Shown here one piece after another: positions 34,697 through 42,752 of a DNA stretch of 64,000 nucleotides. Below the pieces are notes generated by a model that was given only the letters and a program-made list of their open reading frames with translations, was not told the DNA's origin and did not search any database. Each line of letters begins with the position of its first letter. The stretch's first letter is position 1. Origin of the DNA: a virus; IMG/VR virus record IMGVR_UViG_3300032240_002285, positions 1 to 64,000 of that record; one strand, 5' to 3'. Position numbers and translations under genes: made by a program.

Positions 34697-36220
34697 TTAT
34701 TGTAACTTACTCATTAAGTCCTTCATTCTCATGAACTGAGGATTCTCATAAGTTTTAGATTCAATTAAAGTAGTAGATGAACCTGTAGAAACTGTGTTAT
34801 TAATTTTTTGTCCTACCGACTCATTTATTGATTTTGAGTCAATCTTAGTTAATTCTTCTTTGATTGATTTATAAAGACCTTTTGATTCTTTAAGTGTCTC
34901 AACATCGTCAAATCTTCTAAGAATGTTAATTTTTTCTTTTTTAGTTGTAGAGTGTTCAGTGAACAATCTAGTTGCGTAAGCTAAGTTAGAGTTGAATATA
35001 GCAACTTCCGTTAATTTTTCTCTGAAAACATTTAACGCTTTTCTATACTCTTCATTTTTTTCTCTTAACATAGAAACTTCCGCTTCTAAAGATTCAACAG
35101 TTACACCGTTATTTCCATAAACATAGTTTCTGTTGTTTGTAATGCCCTTTCTTAATCCTCTACCTTCTTTGGAACCACTTCCATAAGTTCTTGCAGCTTC
35201 TTTTGTTTCTTCTTTTTCAAACGCTTTTCTTTTTAAAGTATCACCTTTTTTAGTAGTGTAATCTTCATCATCTTTGTGAGTCTTAGATTTGTCACCCTTA
35301 TTCATTCCGTAATCACCCTCTTTTGTTTCAGCTTTAACAACTTTAGATTTACCTTCCATGTTAGCACCTTTCTTGTATTCAAATTTAGCTTTACCAGTAC
35401 CAACTGCCTTTGGACCTTCTTTTTTGTCCTCGTCAAATCCTCCTTTAGCCTTATTGTCATAAGAGAATTTTGGTCCTTTACCAATTCCAACACCTTTAGG
35501 TTTTACCGAAGATTTTGATTCATTAGTGAAATATTCTTCCTCTAATTCTTCTTCCATTTCTTCGTACATTTCTTCGTCCATTTCTTCATCCAATTCTTCT
35601 TCCTCATCTTCGTCTAATGAAATCTCATAAACAACTTCTTCGTCGTCTTCTTGTTCTTCCATTTCAGATTCGTATTTAGGAGAATTTATTCCTGACATAT
35701 TACCATCAAAAATTGCTTTGATAACCTCGTCAACTGATTCATCTGAATCGTCAGCGTAATCCATTTCATTCATTGTTTCTTCCTCTTCTTCTGATTCACC
35801 AAGTTTAACAAGATATTCTACATCGTTATTATCATCTGATAAATGAATTTCGTTACCATCTTTTTTAACGATGATTCCGTCATCTTCACCCATCGCTTTA
35901 AATACTTTCAGAATTTCTTCGTCAGTAGCGTCAGTTAAATCTATTGGACTGTCAGAGTCAATGTTCATGTCCATATCAATGTTCATTCCCATATCGTCAT
36001 TATCAACCGCATCTCCTTCATCACCTAATGATGGGATAGCAGCATCTATTTCAACCTCATCTTCTTCATTTTCTTGTTCAGATAGAGATTCTTTTACTAA
36101 TTGATTGATTTCTTCCTTCATTGTTGAAGCAAGTATTCCTTTTGCATTTTCGGCAATTGCCTCTTCAACGTTTTTCATTTGAATGAGTGCCTCTTGTACT
36201 AATGATTTATTTTCTTGCAT
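34697..36220 (-). CDS. Acidic prohead core/scaffold protein (gp22 position)
   Basis: 507 residues. The middle is extremely acidic (long Glu/Asp runs around residues 60-240), followed by a Lys/Gly-rich low-complexity part (residues about 245-350) and a C-terminal coiled coil (SLEAEVSMLREKNEEYRKAL). This composition and its place between the prohead protease and the capsid gene are those of the T4 scaffold gp22, which is degraded by gp21 during maturation. Sites such as LVQE fit the protease consensus. It is nearly twice the length of T4 gp22 (269 residues). Confidence 0.8.
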   Translation of the reverse strand: MQENKSLVQEALIQMKNVEEAIAENAKGILASTMKEEINQLVKESLSEQENEEDEVEIDAAIPSLGDEGDAVDNDDMGMNIDMDMNIDSDSPIDLTDATDEEILKVFKAMGEDDGIIVKKDGNEIHLSDDNNDVEYLVKLGESEEEEETMNEMDYADDSDESVDEVIKAIFDGNMSGINSPKYESEMEEQEDDEEVVYEISLDEDEEEELDEEMDEEMYEEMEEELEEEYFTNESKSSVKPKGVGIGKGPKFSYDNKAKGGFDEDKKEGPKAVGTGKAKFEYKKGANMEGKSKVVKAETKEGDYGMNKGDKSKTHKDDEDYTTKKGDTLKRKAFEKEETKEAARTYGSGSKEGRGLRKGITNNRNYVYGNNGVTVESLEAEVSMLREKNEEYRKALNVFREKLTEVAIFNSNLAYATRLFTEHSTTKKEKINILRRFDDVETLKESKGLYKSIKEELTKIDSKSINESVGQKINNTVSTGSSTTLIESKTYENPQFMRMKDLMSKLQ

Positions 36221-36243
36221 GAAAAATTATTTTTTTTATACCT

Positions 36244-36251
36244 TATAAATA
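36244..36251 (-). promoter_or_regulatory. Late-type motif TATTTATA
   Basis: On the minus strand the sequence reads ACTATTTATAAGG, 23 nt before the scaffold gene start at 36220. It would drive scaffold and capsid protein synthesis. Confidence 0.55.
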
Positions 36252-36277
36252 GTATCAAAATTCAAAAAGTTTATTTT

Positions 36278-36607
36278 TTAGATGGCAATAAACGACCTTT
36301 TTTGATATTGAATGCTTACAACATCTTTATTTGGTTGGTTTTGAGCCCAAGTTGATGAATTATCAAATGTATCGTAAATGATATTATTTGAAGTTTGTGG
36401 TGATGTTATGTCTTTCAATATTATTTGATATAACCCACTCAATGATGTGTCATTTAAAATAATATTATCAACATTTAATAAGTTGATACTTTGAATTTCT
36501 TTTTCAGTACCTTCAGCGTAGGCTAAACAATTTGACCATGATGAACCACTTACGATAAGTAAGTCAATAGATGAATCAATATTCTTAAGAGATAAATTAA
36601 ATAACAT
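36278..36607 (-). CDS. Small unknown protein in the head module
   Basis: 109 residues: MLFNLSLKNIDSSIDLLIVS, then NLLNVDNIILNDTSLSGLYQ and a C-terminus SIQYQKRSFIAI. The sequence is rich in Ser, Asn and Ile and probably beta-structured. A TATTTATT motif lies 15 nt upstream of the start, and an intrinsic terminator precedes it, so it seems to begin a new transcription unit that continues into the scaffold gene. No family recognised; a small head or decoration protein is possible. Confidence 0.65.
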   Translation of the reverse strand: MLFNLSLKNIDSSIDLLIVSGSSWSNCLAYAEGTEKEIQSINLLNVDNIILNDTSLSGLYQIILKDITSPQTSNNIIYDTFDNSSTWAQNQPNKDVVSIQYQKRSFIAI

Positions 36608-36622
36608 ATTTTTTGTGTTTAC

Positions 36623-36630
36623 AATAAATA
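36623..36630 (-). promoter_or_regulatory. Late-type motif TATTTATT
   Basis: The minus strand reads TATTTATT 15 nt before the ATG at 36607. Confidence 0.4.
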
Positions 36631-36639
36631 TGTTGAAAC

Positions 36640-36668
36640 AAAAAAAAAGTGGTCAGAGACCACTTTCA
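36640..36668 (-). terminator. Intrinsic terminator after the DUF4494 gene
   Basis: AAAGTGGTC (36646-36654), loop AGA, GACCACTTT (36658-36666): a perfect 9-bp stem, followed on the minus strand by a run of nine T. It lies just after the stop of the gene at 36672. Confidence 0.88.
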
Positions 36669-36671
36669 TAA

Positions 36672-36881
36672 CTATTCAATAACTTCGTCAATCTTACTTT
36701 CAGAAACTGAAGTAATTCTCCAATCGTGTGTAAAACCTTCATACTTTTTTGTGACTTTAGCTTCAACATCTGTCACGGAGTAACCTTTAACAAGTTTTTC
36801 CTCTCTAATTTTTTTAATCTTTCCTGAATTTTCGTCAGGTAAATCATACTGAACTTTTGCTACAAAATATTTTTCTTCCAT
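36672..36881 (-). CDS. DUF4494 family protein
   Basis: 69 residues: FVAKVQYDLPDENSGKIKKI, then EEKLVKGYSVTDVEAKVTKK and YEGFTHDWRITSVSESKIDE. This follows the DUF4494 pattern, a small family known mainly from Bacteroidota and their phages, and is therefore a clue to the host. Function unknown. It sits directly after the prohead protease gene (9 bp) and is followed by a strong terminator, so it ends that transcription unit. Confidence 0.8.
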   Translation of the reverse strand: MEEKYFVAKVQYDLPDENSGKIKKIREEKLVKGYSVTDVEAKVTKKYEGFTHDWRITSVSESKIDEVIE

Positions 36882-36890
36882 TTTTTTATT

Positions 36891-37610
36891 TTATTTTCCT
36901 AAATAATCGTTCAATTTTTTCATTAAGTCAAGGGATTTATTTGATGAAGTATCCATTGATTGTTTTATCTTTTTTTCTTCATCTAAATTTTCTTCATATT
37001 TTCCTCTGTCTTCAGGGTTTGAAAATAAATAAGCACCAGGTGTTGAAGGCGAAGACACTAAGTCAAAACAAATTAATTCAAAATCATCTTGTACTTCATT
37101 TCTTTCCCCAACTTTTTTTAATGAACCAACTCCTCTTGATGAAACTCCCATAGTTACTCCTTGTCTCATTAAATTAGCTGCTTGGTCTCCTTTTGTTGAA
37201 ACAATTCCACTTTCATGAAATCCTGGTGAAGTTAATAGTTTGAGTTTACCCATCAATATATTTTTATCCCACCATATATCAGTGATAATATGAGATACTC
37301 TGTCTAAGTCAATCAATGACGACTCAGGGTGGTTAAGTTCTGATGTTGATAAACCTTTAGCAATAGCCTTCTTATAATTGTCAGCTTCTCTTTTTAAAAT
37401 TCTTTCAGGGTAGAATCTACCGTTTCTATTTGGGGTGTCATACTTTTGTAAAACCGCATAGAATTCAAAAGGATTTCTATAATCAAGTGTCGCAGCCTCT
37501 TTTAGAATTTCAAAATTACGATGGTCTTTAGGCGATACCAAACCAGCATCCATTTCAATTAATATTCCGTGACCTAATTCGTTGGCCTCTAAGATTCTTA
37601 AATTTTTCAT
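36891..37610 (-). CDS. gp21: Prohead core protease, T4 gp21-like
   Basis: 239 residues. The herpesvirus-protease-like fold is indicated by the T4-phage features: TPNRNGRFYPERILKREADN, the His of ELNHPE (His94) and MGVSSRGVGSL (catalytic Ser157 or Ser158). It cleaves scaffold and capsid propeptides at [L/I]xE sites during head maturation. Its own gene lies between the scaffold/capsid genes and the portal, as in T4. A C-terminal Lys/Glu tail probably is removed by self-processing. A TATTTATC motif lies 14 nt upstream. Confidence 0.92.
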   Translation of the reverse strand: MKNLRILEANELGHGILIEMDAGLVSPKDHRNFEILKEAATLDYRNPFEFYAVLQKYDTPNRNGRFYPERILKREADNYKKAIAKGLSTSELNHPESSLIDLDRVSHIITDIWWDKNILMGKLKLLTSPGFHESGIVSTKGDQAANLMRQGVTMGVSSRGVGSLKKVGERNEVQDDFELICFDLVSSPSTPGAYLFSNPEDRGKYEENLDEEKKIKQSMDTSSNKSLDLMKKLNDYLGK

Positions 37611-37624
37611 TAATTCTTTTTTAA

Positions 37625-37632
37625 GATAAATA
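37625..37632 (-). promoter_or_regulatory. Late-type motif TATTTATC
   Basis: The minus strand reads TATATTTATC, 14 nt before the start of the prohead protease gene at 37610. Confidence 0.45.
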
Positions 37633-37651
37633 TACCAAAAGAGTATCTTTA

Positions 37652-38089
37652 TTAGATTTCCTCATTTTTTGAAATTGAAAAATTAAAATATTTGTTATTT
37701 TCAACCGCGTTATTGAATATATTTTTAATAATAATTTTGACAGATTCTTTAATTTCTTGGGATTTAAAGTCAATTTCTTGATTTGTGTATAAATTAACTT
37801 CAAGATTTAAAAATGATTTTTTACCATAAGATAAACCACTTGTTCTTAAATCTAAGTCAATAATACTTCTTTCTTTGAATATTGACATATCAATAGAATT
37901 GAATACTGATGTTTTAATGTCTCTGTTTAAACTTGACACAACTCGGTTCCAATTATCATACTCTTTTTTTGGTGTTACCCAAGATTGAATATTTATATAG
38001 AGTGATTTTAAATTTTTTGAATCTACAGTCCCATATACCGATTTAATTGGATTATATAGATTTAATTTTACGCTTTTACCTTTTTTCAT
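37652..38089 (-). CDS. Unknown protein in the gp68 position
   Basis: 145 residues, basic, mixed alpha/beta: VKLNLYNPIKSVYGTVDSKN, LNRDIKTSVFNSIDMSIFKE, and a regular helix KESVKIIIKNIFNNAVENNK. In T4 the two small prohead core genes 67 and 68 lie between portal and protease; this gene and the one at 38371 occupy those places, and T4 gp68 has nearly the same length (141). I see no sequence similarity that would prove homology. Confidence 0.7.
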   Translation of the reverse strand: MKKGKSVKLNLYNPIKSVYGTVDSKNLKSLYINIQSWVTPKKEYDNWNRVVSSLNRDIKTSVFNSIDMSIFKERSIIDLDLRTSGLSYGKKSFLNLEVNLYTNQEIDFKSQEIKESVKIIIKNIFNNAVENNKYFNFSISKNEEI

Positions 38090-38188
38090 TAACCTTTACA
38101 TTGGTAATCATTTATTATATATGTAAAAAATAACACATTTTATAACGATTGTCAAAAATTTTGTAAAAATTATAGATATTTGTATTAT

Positions 38189-38374
38189 ATGTTAATAGTA
38201 GAAATTAAAAATAACGAGAGTATTGAAAGAGCCTTAAAGACTTTAAAATCTAAAGTTATCAAGACTAAGCAAAATCAAATACTTTTTGAAAGAAAACAGT
38301 TTGTTAAGAAATCACTGACAAAAAGAGTGAAAAAATTAAAAGCTATCTACAAACAAAAATTAAATAACGATTAA
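38189..38374 (+). CDS. rpsU: Ribosomal protein bS21
   Basis: 61 residues from ATG 38189: MLIVEIKNNESIERALKTLK, then SKVIKTKQNQILFERKQFVK and KSLTKRVKKLKAIYKQKL. The N-terminal beta strand with E-N/E-S-I-E-R-A-L-K, and the basic helical tail with FVKKSLTKR, are the pattern of bacterial bS21. This protein binds the small subunit near the 3' end of 16S rRNA. The gene stands alone on the plus strand within the minus-strand head module, and its stop overlaps the end of the opposite gene by 4 nt. No Shine-Dalgarno sequence is seen. Confidence 0.88.
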   Translation: MLIVEIKNNESIERALKTLKSKVIKTKQNQILFERKQFVKKSLTKRVKKLKAIYKQKLNND

Positions 38375-39069
38375 AGAGACTCCTCTAAATTTTTTATTTT
38401 TAAAAAATTCATTTGGTCAAACTTCTCGTTTTTAATTCTATCAATTGTTTCTGATAACTTTGTCTTCATTTCAAACTCATCTTCTTTTTCTAAAATTGTT
38501 TGAAGCTTAGATACTGCGCTCTCACGGATAGTTTCAAACTTAGTTTCAAGTGAAGCGGTATCTTCTGAAATGATTAAGAAAAATTCTTTTTTAGAATTCT
38601 CATCAAGAGTATCAATGTAATTCTTTAATGTTTGGTTAGCAATACTAACCATAGATTTTAATGGAATGTTAATAGATTCCTTTATAGTACGATTAGTTGA
38701 CGTTAACAATTTAATAATATTCTTTTTTGAATTAATTCTCTCGTGTATATCCAATTTATTTAGATAAACAATAGAATCAATGTCAGAATATTTATTTTCA
38801 ACATTTTCGGATAATGTTGATGGCAATTTAATACTTGGTAATAATTTTTGAATTAAATTAATACCTTCTTCTAAAAAATCTTTAGCGTCGGATTCGGATA
38901 AACTTTGGGGTGTACTTAACTGGTCGTACAAAGAATATATCTTTGACATAGTTTTATTACTCAAAACATTATGCTTGAATTCTTTAAGTGACTTTTTGAA
39001 ATCTTTTTCATTTTGATAAGATTCAATTAAGCTGTTTTCTATTATGGATTTGATTTGTCCGAACGTCAT
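38371..39069 (-). CDS. Unknown helical protein in the gp67 position
   Basis: 232 residues, almost entirely helical: MTFGQIKSIIENSLIESYQN, KIYSLYDQLSTPQSLSESDA, and KLQTILEKEDEFEMKTKLSE. The first 20 residues contain SIIE and SLIE, which fit prohead-protease sites. It follows the portal gene as T4 gene 67 does, and a prohead core role is likely from position. Its 3' end overlaps that of the bS21 gene on the other strand by 4 nt. Confidence 0.75.
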   Translation of the reverse strand: MTFGQIKSIIENSLIESYQNEKDFKKSLKEFKHNVLSNKTMSKIYSLYDQLSTPQSLSESDAKDFLEEGINLIQKLLPSIKLPSTLSENVENKYSDIDSIVYLNKLDIHERINSKKNIIKLLTSTNRTIKESINIPLKSMVSIANQTLKNYIDTLDENSKKEFFLIISEDTASLETKFETIRESAVSKLQTILEKEDEFEMKTKLSETIDRIKNEKFDQMNFLKIKNLEESL

Positions 39070-39087
39070 TTATAAAGGTATTTTGAA

Positions 39088-39095
39088 TATAAATA
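39088..39095 (-). promoter_or_regulatory. Late-type motif TATTTATA
   Basis: TATTTATA on the minus strand, 18 nt before the ATG at 39069 and immediately beside the portal stop codon. Confidence 0.5.
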
Positions 39096-40946
39096 TTACG
39101 AGTTTAGTAACTTATCCAATTCTTTTGAAATTTCTCCTAAAGATTCTTGCCCTTGACCCAAATCTAAGAACGTTGACCCTCTGAAAATGTTGTTTTCCAA
39201 TAGGATATTCATGTTAGCGGTTTTGGATTCTGGAGTTATTTCTGCTTCAGGTCCTGCTGGAGTTTCAGGAGCTGAAGGAGTTGCTTCTTCAGGTGTTGCA
39301 GCAGTTTCAAACTCAGATGCTCCACCACTTGCTGGAGGTGCACCAATTTCTGTTTCACTACCCGCACTAGGTACTGCTGGAGTACCTGAAGCTCCGTTAC
39401 CGTATAATTTATCAATGTTGTCAAATAAACCTGTTTTAGTGATAACTGTTGGAGTGGCTTTAAGTTCTTCTCCGACTGCTCTTTCAATTCTTTGTTGTTG
39501 TAAATCAAGTCTGATTTCTTCATCAGAGAATCCAAAAATATGTTTCTTAGCCCATGTTGAAGAAGTTGGTTGTATACCATTTCCTGGGTCAGATACTAAG
39601 TCTTTATATAATAATACTTTTTCTTTCCAAACATCAATTTTTAATAAATCAGCTTGTGTAGATGGATTTGTAAGGCCTAATGTAAAGTTTTGTAATTCAT
39701 CCTCAAATCCAAGTAAAAATAAGTGAACAATTGCAATTTTATTCAATTCTGCAATCATACTTTTTTGAATTCTATTAATAGTACGAGCAAAACGAATATC
39801 TTGTAATGATAAATTTTTACCATCACCAACAACTTCTTCAAAACCTAAGAATGCTTTAGGGACACGAAGCGCTGTTAATAATTTCTTTTGGATATATTCA
39901 ATATCAGCAATCTCAGAAAGGTTAGTCGCACCAGGTAAAGTTGTAATTGGGTCTGGTGCTGCTGGGTCTCTAACAGGGATAAAGTAATCTTGGTCAACCG
40001 CCATTTGGTTGAATCTCATATCTACGTTACCTGTTTTACTATCAACAACTTGTTCTCTTTTGAATTTATTAGCAACACGGTTTACGTATGCCTCAACATC
40101 ATCGTCATTCATATTACCTACGAATACCTTGAACATTCTTCTTTCAGGTGCTCTTGATGTACGATAAATTAACATTGCATCTTCAGATAGTAATAATTGT
40201 TTCCAAATTCTTCGGGCCTTTTCTAACATAGAAGTACCGTAAGGAAGTTTTCTATCGTCACCTAATAATCTAAAGTGAGCAATTTCCCATGATTGGAACT
40301 CCATGTTTTTGTTTTTCCAAGTAAAGTGTAATGCTTTCTTGTCTTTGTCAGGTTCAGCAGTGATATCTACCGAAATTTTTTGTGTTACACCAACTTCGTG
40401 GCGTTCAATTTCAATAGTTGGTAGTTGTTGACATCCTACAACACCTTTTTCTGGGTCTAATTTTAAATAAACAAAATTGTCACCATACTTACAAGTGTTT
40501 CTTGTCCACATTGGTAAGTTGGTGTTAATATCTAAATTATTGTTGAATAAATCGGCCAACACTGATTTAATTCTTTTTGACTCAGAATAGATTTGAAGAA
40601 TAAATCCATCTTCATTTGTTGTTGTGGATTCTTCAGAATAGATATCTAACGCTGCGGAAATCTCAGGAGTATACTCCATAGATTCATAATCATACTGCGA
40701 AGACAATCTTGATGGTTCATAATAAATTGCTTGAGAGTATAAGTTGTTTTCAACCTTAGACCATTGATTAGATAAATAAAACGATTGTTGAGCTTGTAAT
40801 TTTTCTTTCTCATATTCATCACGATTTGTTGTACGCAAAAGTTCTTTCTTATCAAACTTAAAAGTTGGATAATCTTGCTTTAGTAAAGAATTCGGGCCGA
40901 ACGTTTTAGAAAGCCTCTGCCATACCGTTAAATTATTATCATTCAT
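39096..40946 (-). CDS. gp20: Portal protein, T4 gp20-like
   Basis: 616 residues. Diagnostic stretches include YTPEISAALDIYSEESTT, KYGDNFVYLKLDPEKG, LPYGTSMLEKARRIWKQLLL, YRTSRAPERRMFKVFVGNM and VPKAFLGFEEVVGDGKNLSL, which follow T4 gp20. It forms the dodecameric ring through which DNA enters and leaves. Residues about 516-575 form a Pro/Ala/Glu/Thr-rich low-complexity insertion absent from T4, followed by a helical C-terminus (GEISKELDKLLN). The terminase gene is directly upstream, as in T4-like head modules. Confidence 0.95.
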   Translation of the reverse strand: MNDNNLTVWQRLSKTFGPNSLLKQDYPTFKFDKKELLRTTNRDEYEKEKLQAQQSFYLSNQWSKVENNLYSQAIYYEPSRLSSQYDYESMEYTPEISAALDIYSEESTTTNEDGFILQIYSESKRIKSVLADLFNNNLDINTNLPMWTRNTCKYGDNFVYLKLDPEKGVVGCQQLPTIEIERHEVGVTQKISVDITAEPDKDKKALHFTWKNKNMEFQSWEIAHFRLLGDDRKLPYGTSMLEKARRIWKQLLLSEDAMLIYRTSRAPERRMFKVFVGNMNDDDVEAYVNRVANKFKREQVVDSKTGNVDMRFNQMAVDQDYFIPVRDPAAPDPITTLPGATNLSEIADIEYIQKKLLTALRVPKAFLGFEEVVGDGKNLSLQDIRFARTINRIQKSMIAELNKIAIVHLFLLGFEDELQNFTLGLTNPSTQADLLKIDVWKEKVLLYKDLVSDPGNGIQPTSSTWAKKHIFGFSDEEIRLDLQQQRIERAVGEELKATPTVITKTGLFDNIDKLYGNGASGTPAVPSAGSETEIGAPPASGGASEFETAATPEEATPSAPETPAGPEAEITPESKTANMNILLENNIFRGSTFLDLGQGQESLGEISKELDKLLNS

Positions 40947-40974
40947 AATACAATTTTACTTAAAACCTTGAAAT

Positions 40975-40982
40975 TATAAATA
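40975..40982 (-). promoter_or_regulatory. Late-type motif TATTTATA
   Basis: The minus strand reads AACTATTTATAATTTC, 28 nt before the portal ATG at 40946 and next to the terminase stop codon. Confidence 0.5.
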
Positions 40983-40983
40983 G

Positions 40984-42744
40984 TTATCTAGCGCCAAATA
41001 ACCATCCATATTTCTGGTAATCCTCTTTTGAAGAACTCCGATTATGCCCCGCACTGTCTCTACCCATTTGAGGAACCATCGGATTAAAGAACTCAGAAGC
41101 GTTTTTATTTTCATTAACCGCAGTTGACCAAGAGTTAATCATCGCTTTAGTATGGTTAGTTACTTTTTCTAATGACTGAAATGATTTCTCCGCGACATAA
41201 ATTGCCATTGACAATCCCATAATGCAATCATCATGGTGTCCTTTTTGGTGGTCTGGTCTACCATTAATGTATACAAACGTGTTCATTTCATTATAAGTTC
41301 TATTTGAATAGATTCTAAATCCATGTCTACAGGCCTCCTCAAGAGCCGATATAATTTGAACCCTTTTTGCATTAAAGTTAATTCCAGGGATTTTATCATT
41401 AATTTTCGGGTCGTATTTCCATTTATTACTTGTATCAACACCATCAATATAAAAACCTCCTTGATATGATAACTCTTGTAATTTTCTTGCTGTTGCAACA
41501 CCCATACCACCTGTTAAATCAACTACACAATAGGCGTTATACATTGTACCCCATTTGTAAGCAATTTCGGCTAAAACATCTGGTGGTACTTTTCCCACGT
41601 ACTCCAATGCCTGTTCTCTTTCGTCAAAGTCAATAATCTGAATAGATGAAAAGTCCTCAGAGTCTCCCCTTGAAACGTCAACACCCATTACGTACTTATG
41701 ACCATTAACGGGCTCTTTGAATATCCATAGTCCACTACCCATTAATTTTGCTTGGGGTTCTCTAAGTTGATTTTTGGCAATGTTTTGCATTAATTCAGAA
41801 TCAAATACGTTATCACCTGAACCCAAGAAATTACATTCTAATTCTTGTGCTACTTTACGTCTATCGTATTTTAATTTTTTAACCATACCCTCAAACCAAG
41901 CAGAACATGGTTTGTATCCATCCTCAATGTACTTTGTTACTATAGAATGGTCTCTGTCATATGGATTGTCCATAGATAAATCTACTACAACATCTTTAGG
42001 ATAATCTTCTCTATTTAATAGATAGTGAACTAAATCCTTGGTTTTAACCATATACAAGTCTTTTGTATAACGAGGGTCACGATGCCAATACATTTCAGAG
42101 ATTTTGAAATCATTCATTCCTCTTAACGCTTGGTCATAAATTTCGTAATAAATTGCATCATAACCATTTGGTGTAGATACTACAATTACTTTACCACCTG
42201 TAGATAGTGAGGCCATACAAGCCGACCAAAAATCACTATCGGCCTCAATAAATGCTGCCTCGTCAAATATAAGAATTGTTGGAGTATAACCACGTAGTGC
42301 GTCTTTTGAAGTTGCAACCGCTTTAACTTCACAATTATTATTTAGTTTGAAGTGTCTTTGTGAGTTTTTCTCTTGTGAGAATCCAATACCTACCCATGAT
42401 GGCCATTGTTCTACAAACCCTCTAACTTTATTTGCCATCTCCATTGACGTATCAAGTTTGTTGGCAATTATTAGAATTTTTTCAGGTTTGGTTTTTTTAG
42501 CAAAGGCTAATTTTTTGGACGCCCAAGCGGCCGTTACTGTTGAAACTCCCGCCTGTCTGTACTTTAAGGCAATGTTTTCATTGTAATTGTCGTAATCTTC
42601 TATTAAAGATATTTGGTCTGGGAAAAGGTCTAATGGAACATACTTTGAAACTGTGTTATCGTATGTCTGTAGATAAGTACGAAGTGCGTAAGGTGTATTC
42701 CTCATGCACTTCGTAACTTCAATTATTAGTTGTTCTTTATTCAC
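40984..42744 (-). CDS. gp17: Terminase large subunit, T4 gp17-like
   Basis: 586 residues. The ATPase domain has a Walker A variant YRQAGVST (residues 62-69), typical of T4-type terminases, and Walker B LIFDEAAFIE (residues 158-167) with the catalytic Glu, then the coupling motif VVSTPNG. The nuclease domain has its acidic residues in VMGVDVSRGDSEDFSS, CVVDLTGGMG and HDDCIMGLSMA. It cuts concatemeric DNA and pumps it into the prohead through the portal. No separate small terminase gene is recognisable nearby. Confidence 0.96.
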   Translation of the reverse strand: MNKEQLIIEVTKCMRNTPYALRTYLQTYDNTVSKYVPLDLFPDQISLIEDYDNYNENIALKYRQAGVSTVTAAWASKKLAFAKKTKPEKILIIANKLDTSMEMANKVRGFVEQWPSWVGIGFSQEKNSQRHFKLNNNCEVKAVATSKDALRGYTPTILIFDEAAFIEADSDFWSACMASLSTGGKVIVVSTPNGYDAIYYEIYDQALRGMNDFKISEMYWHRDPRYTKDLYMVKTKDLVHYLLNREDYPKDVVVDLSMDNPYDRDHSIVTKYIEDGYKPCSAWFEGMVKKLKYDRRKVAQELECNFLGSGDNVFDSELMQNIAKNQLREPQAKLMGSGLWIFKEPVNGHKYVMGVDVSRGDSEDFSSIQIIDFDEREQALEYVGKVPPDVLAEIAYKWGTMYNAYCVVDLTGGMGVATARKLQELSYQGGFYIDGVDTSNKWKYDPKINDKIPGINFNAKRVQIISALEEACRHGFRIYSNRTYNEMNTFVYINGRPDHQKGHHDDCIMGLSMAIYVAEKSFQSLEKVTNHTKAMINSWSTAVNENKNASEFFNPMVPQMGRDSAGHNRSSSKEDYQKYGWLFGAR

Positions 42745-42752
42745 TAATTGAA

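Noticed and set aside
38160-38182. Host-type promoter for bS21
   Set aside because: A TTTG and a GATATTTG are present, but their spacing (11 nt) does not fit and the -7 element has a mismatch.
39187-39726. Plus-strand ORF of 179 codons opposite the portal gene
   Set aside because: It is the antisense of the portal C-terminal region and its low-complexity tail; composition is a mirror of Pro/Ala/Glu codons.
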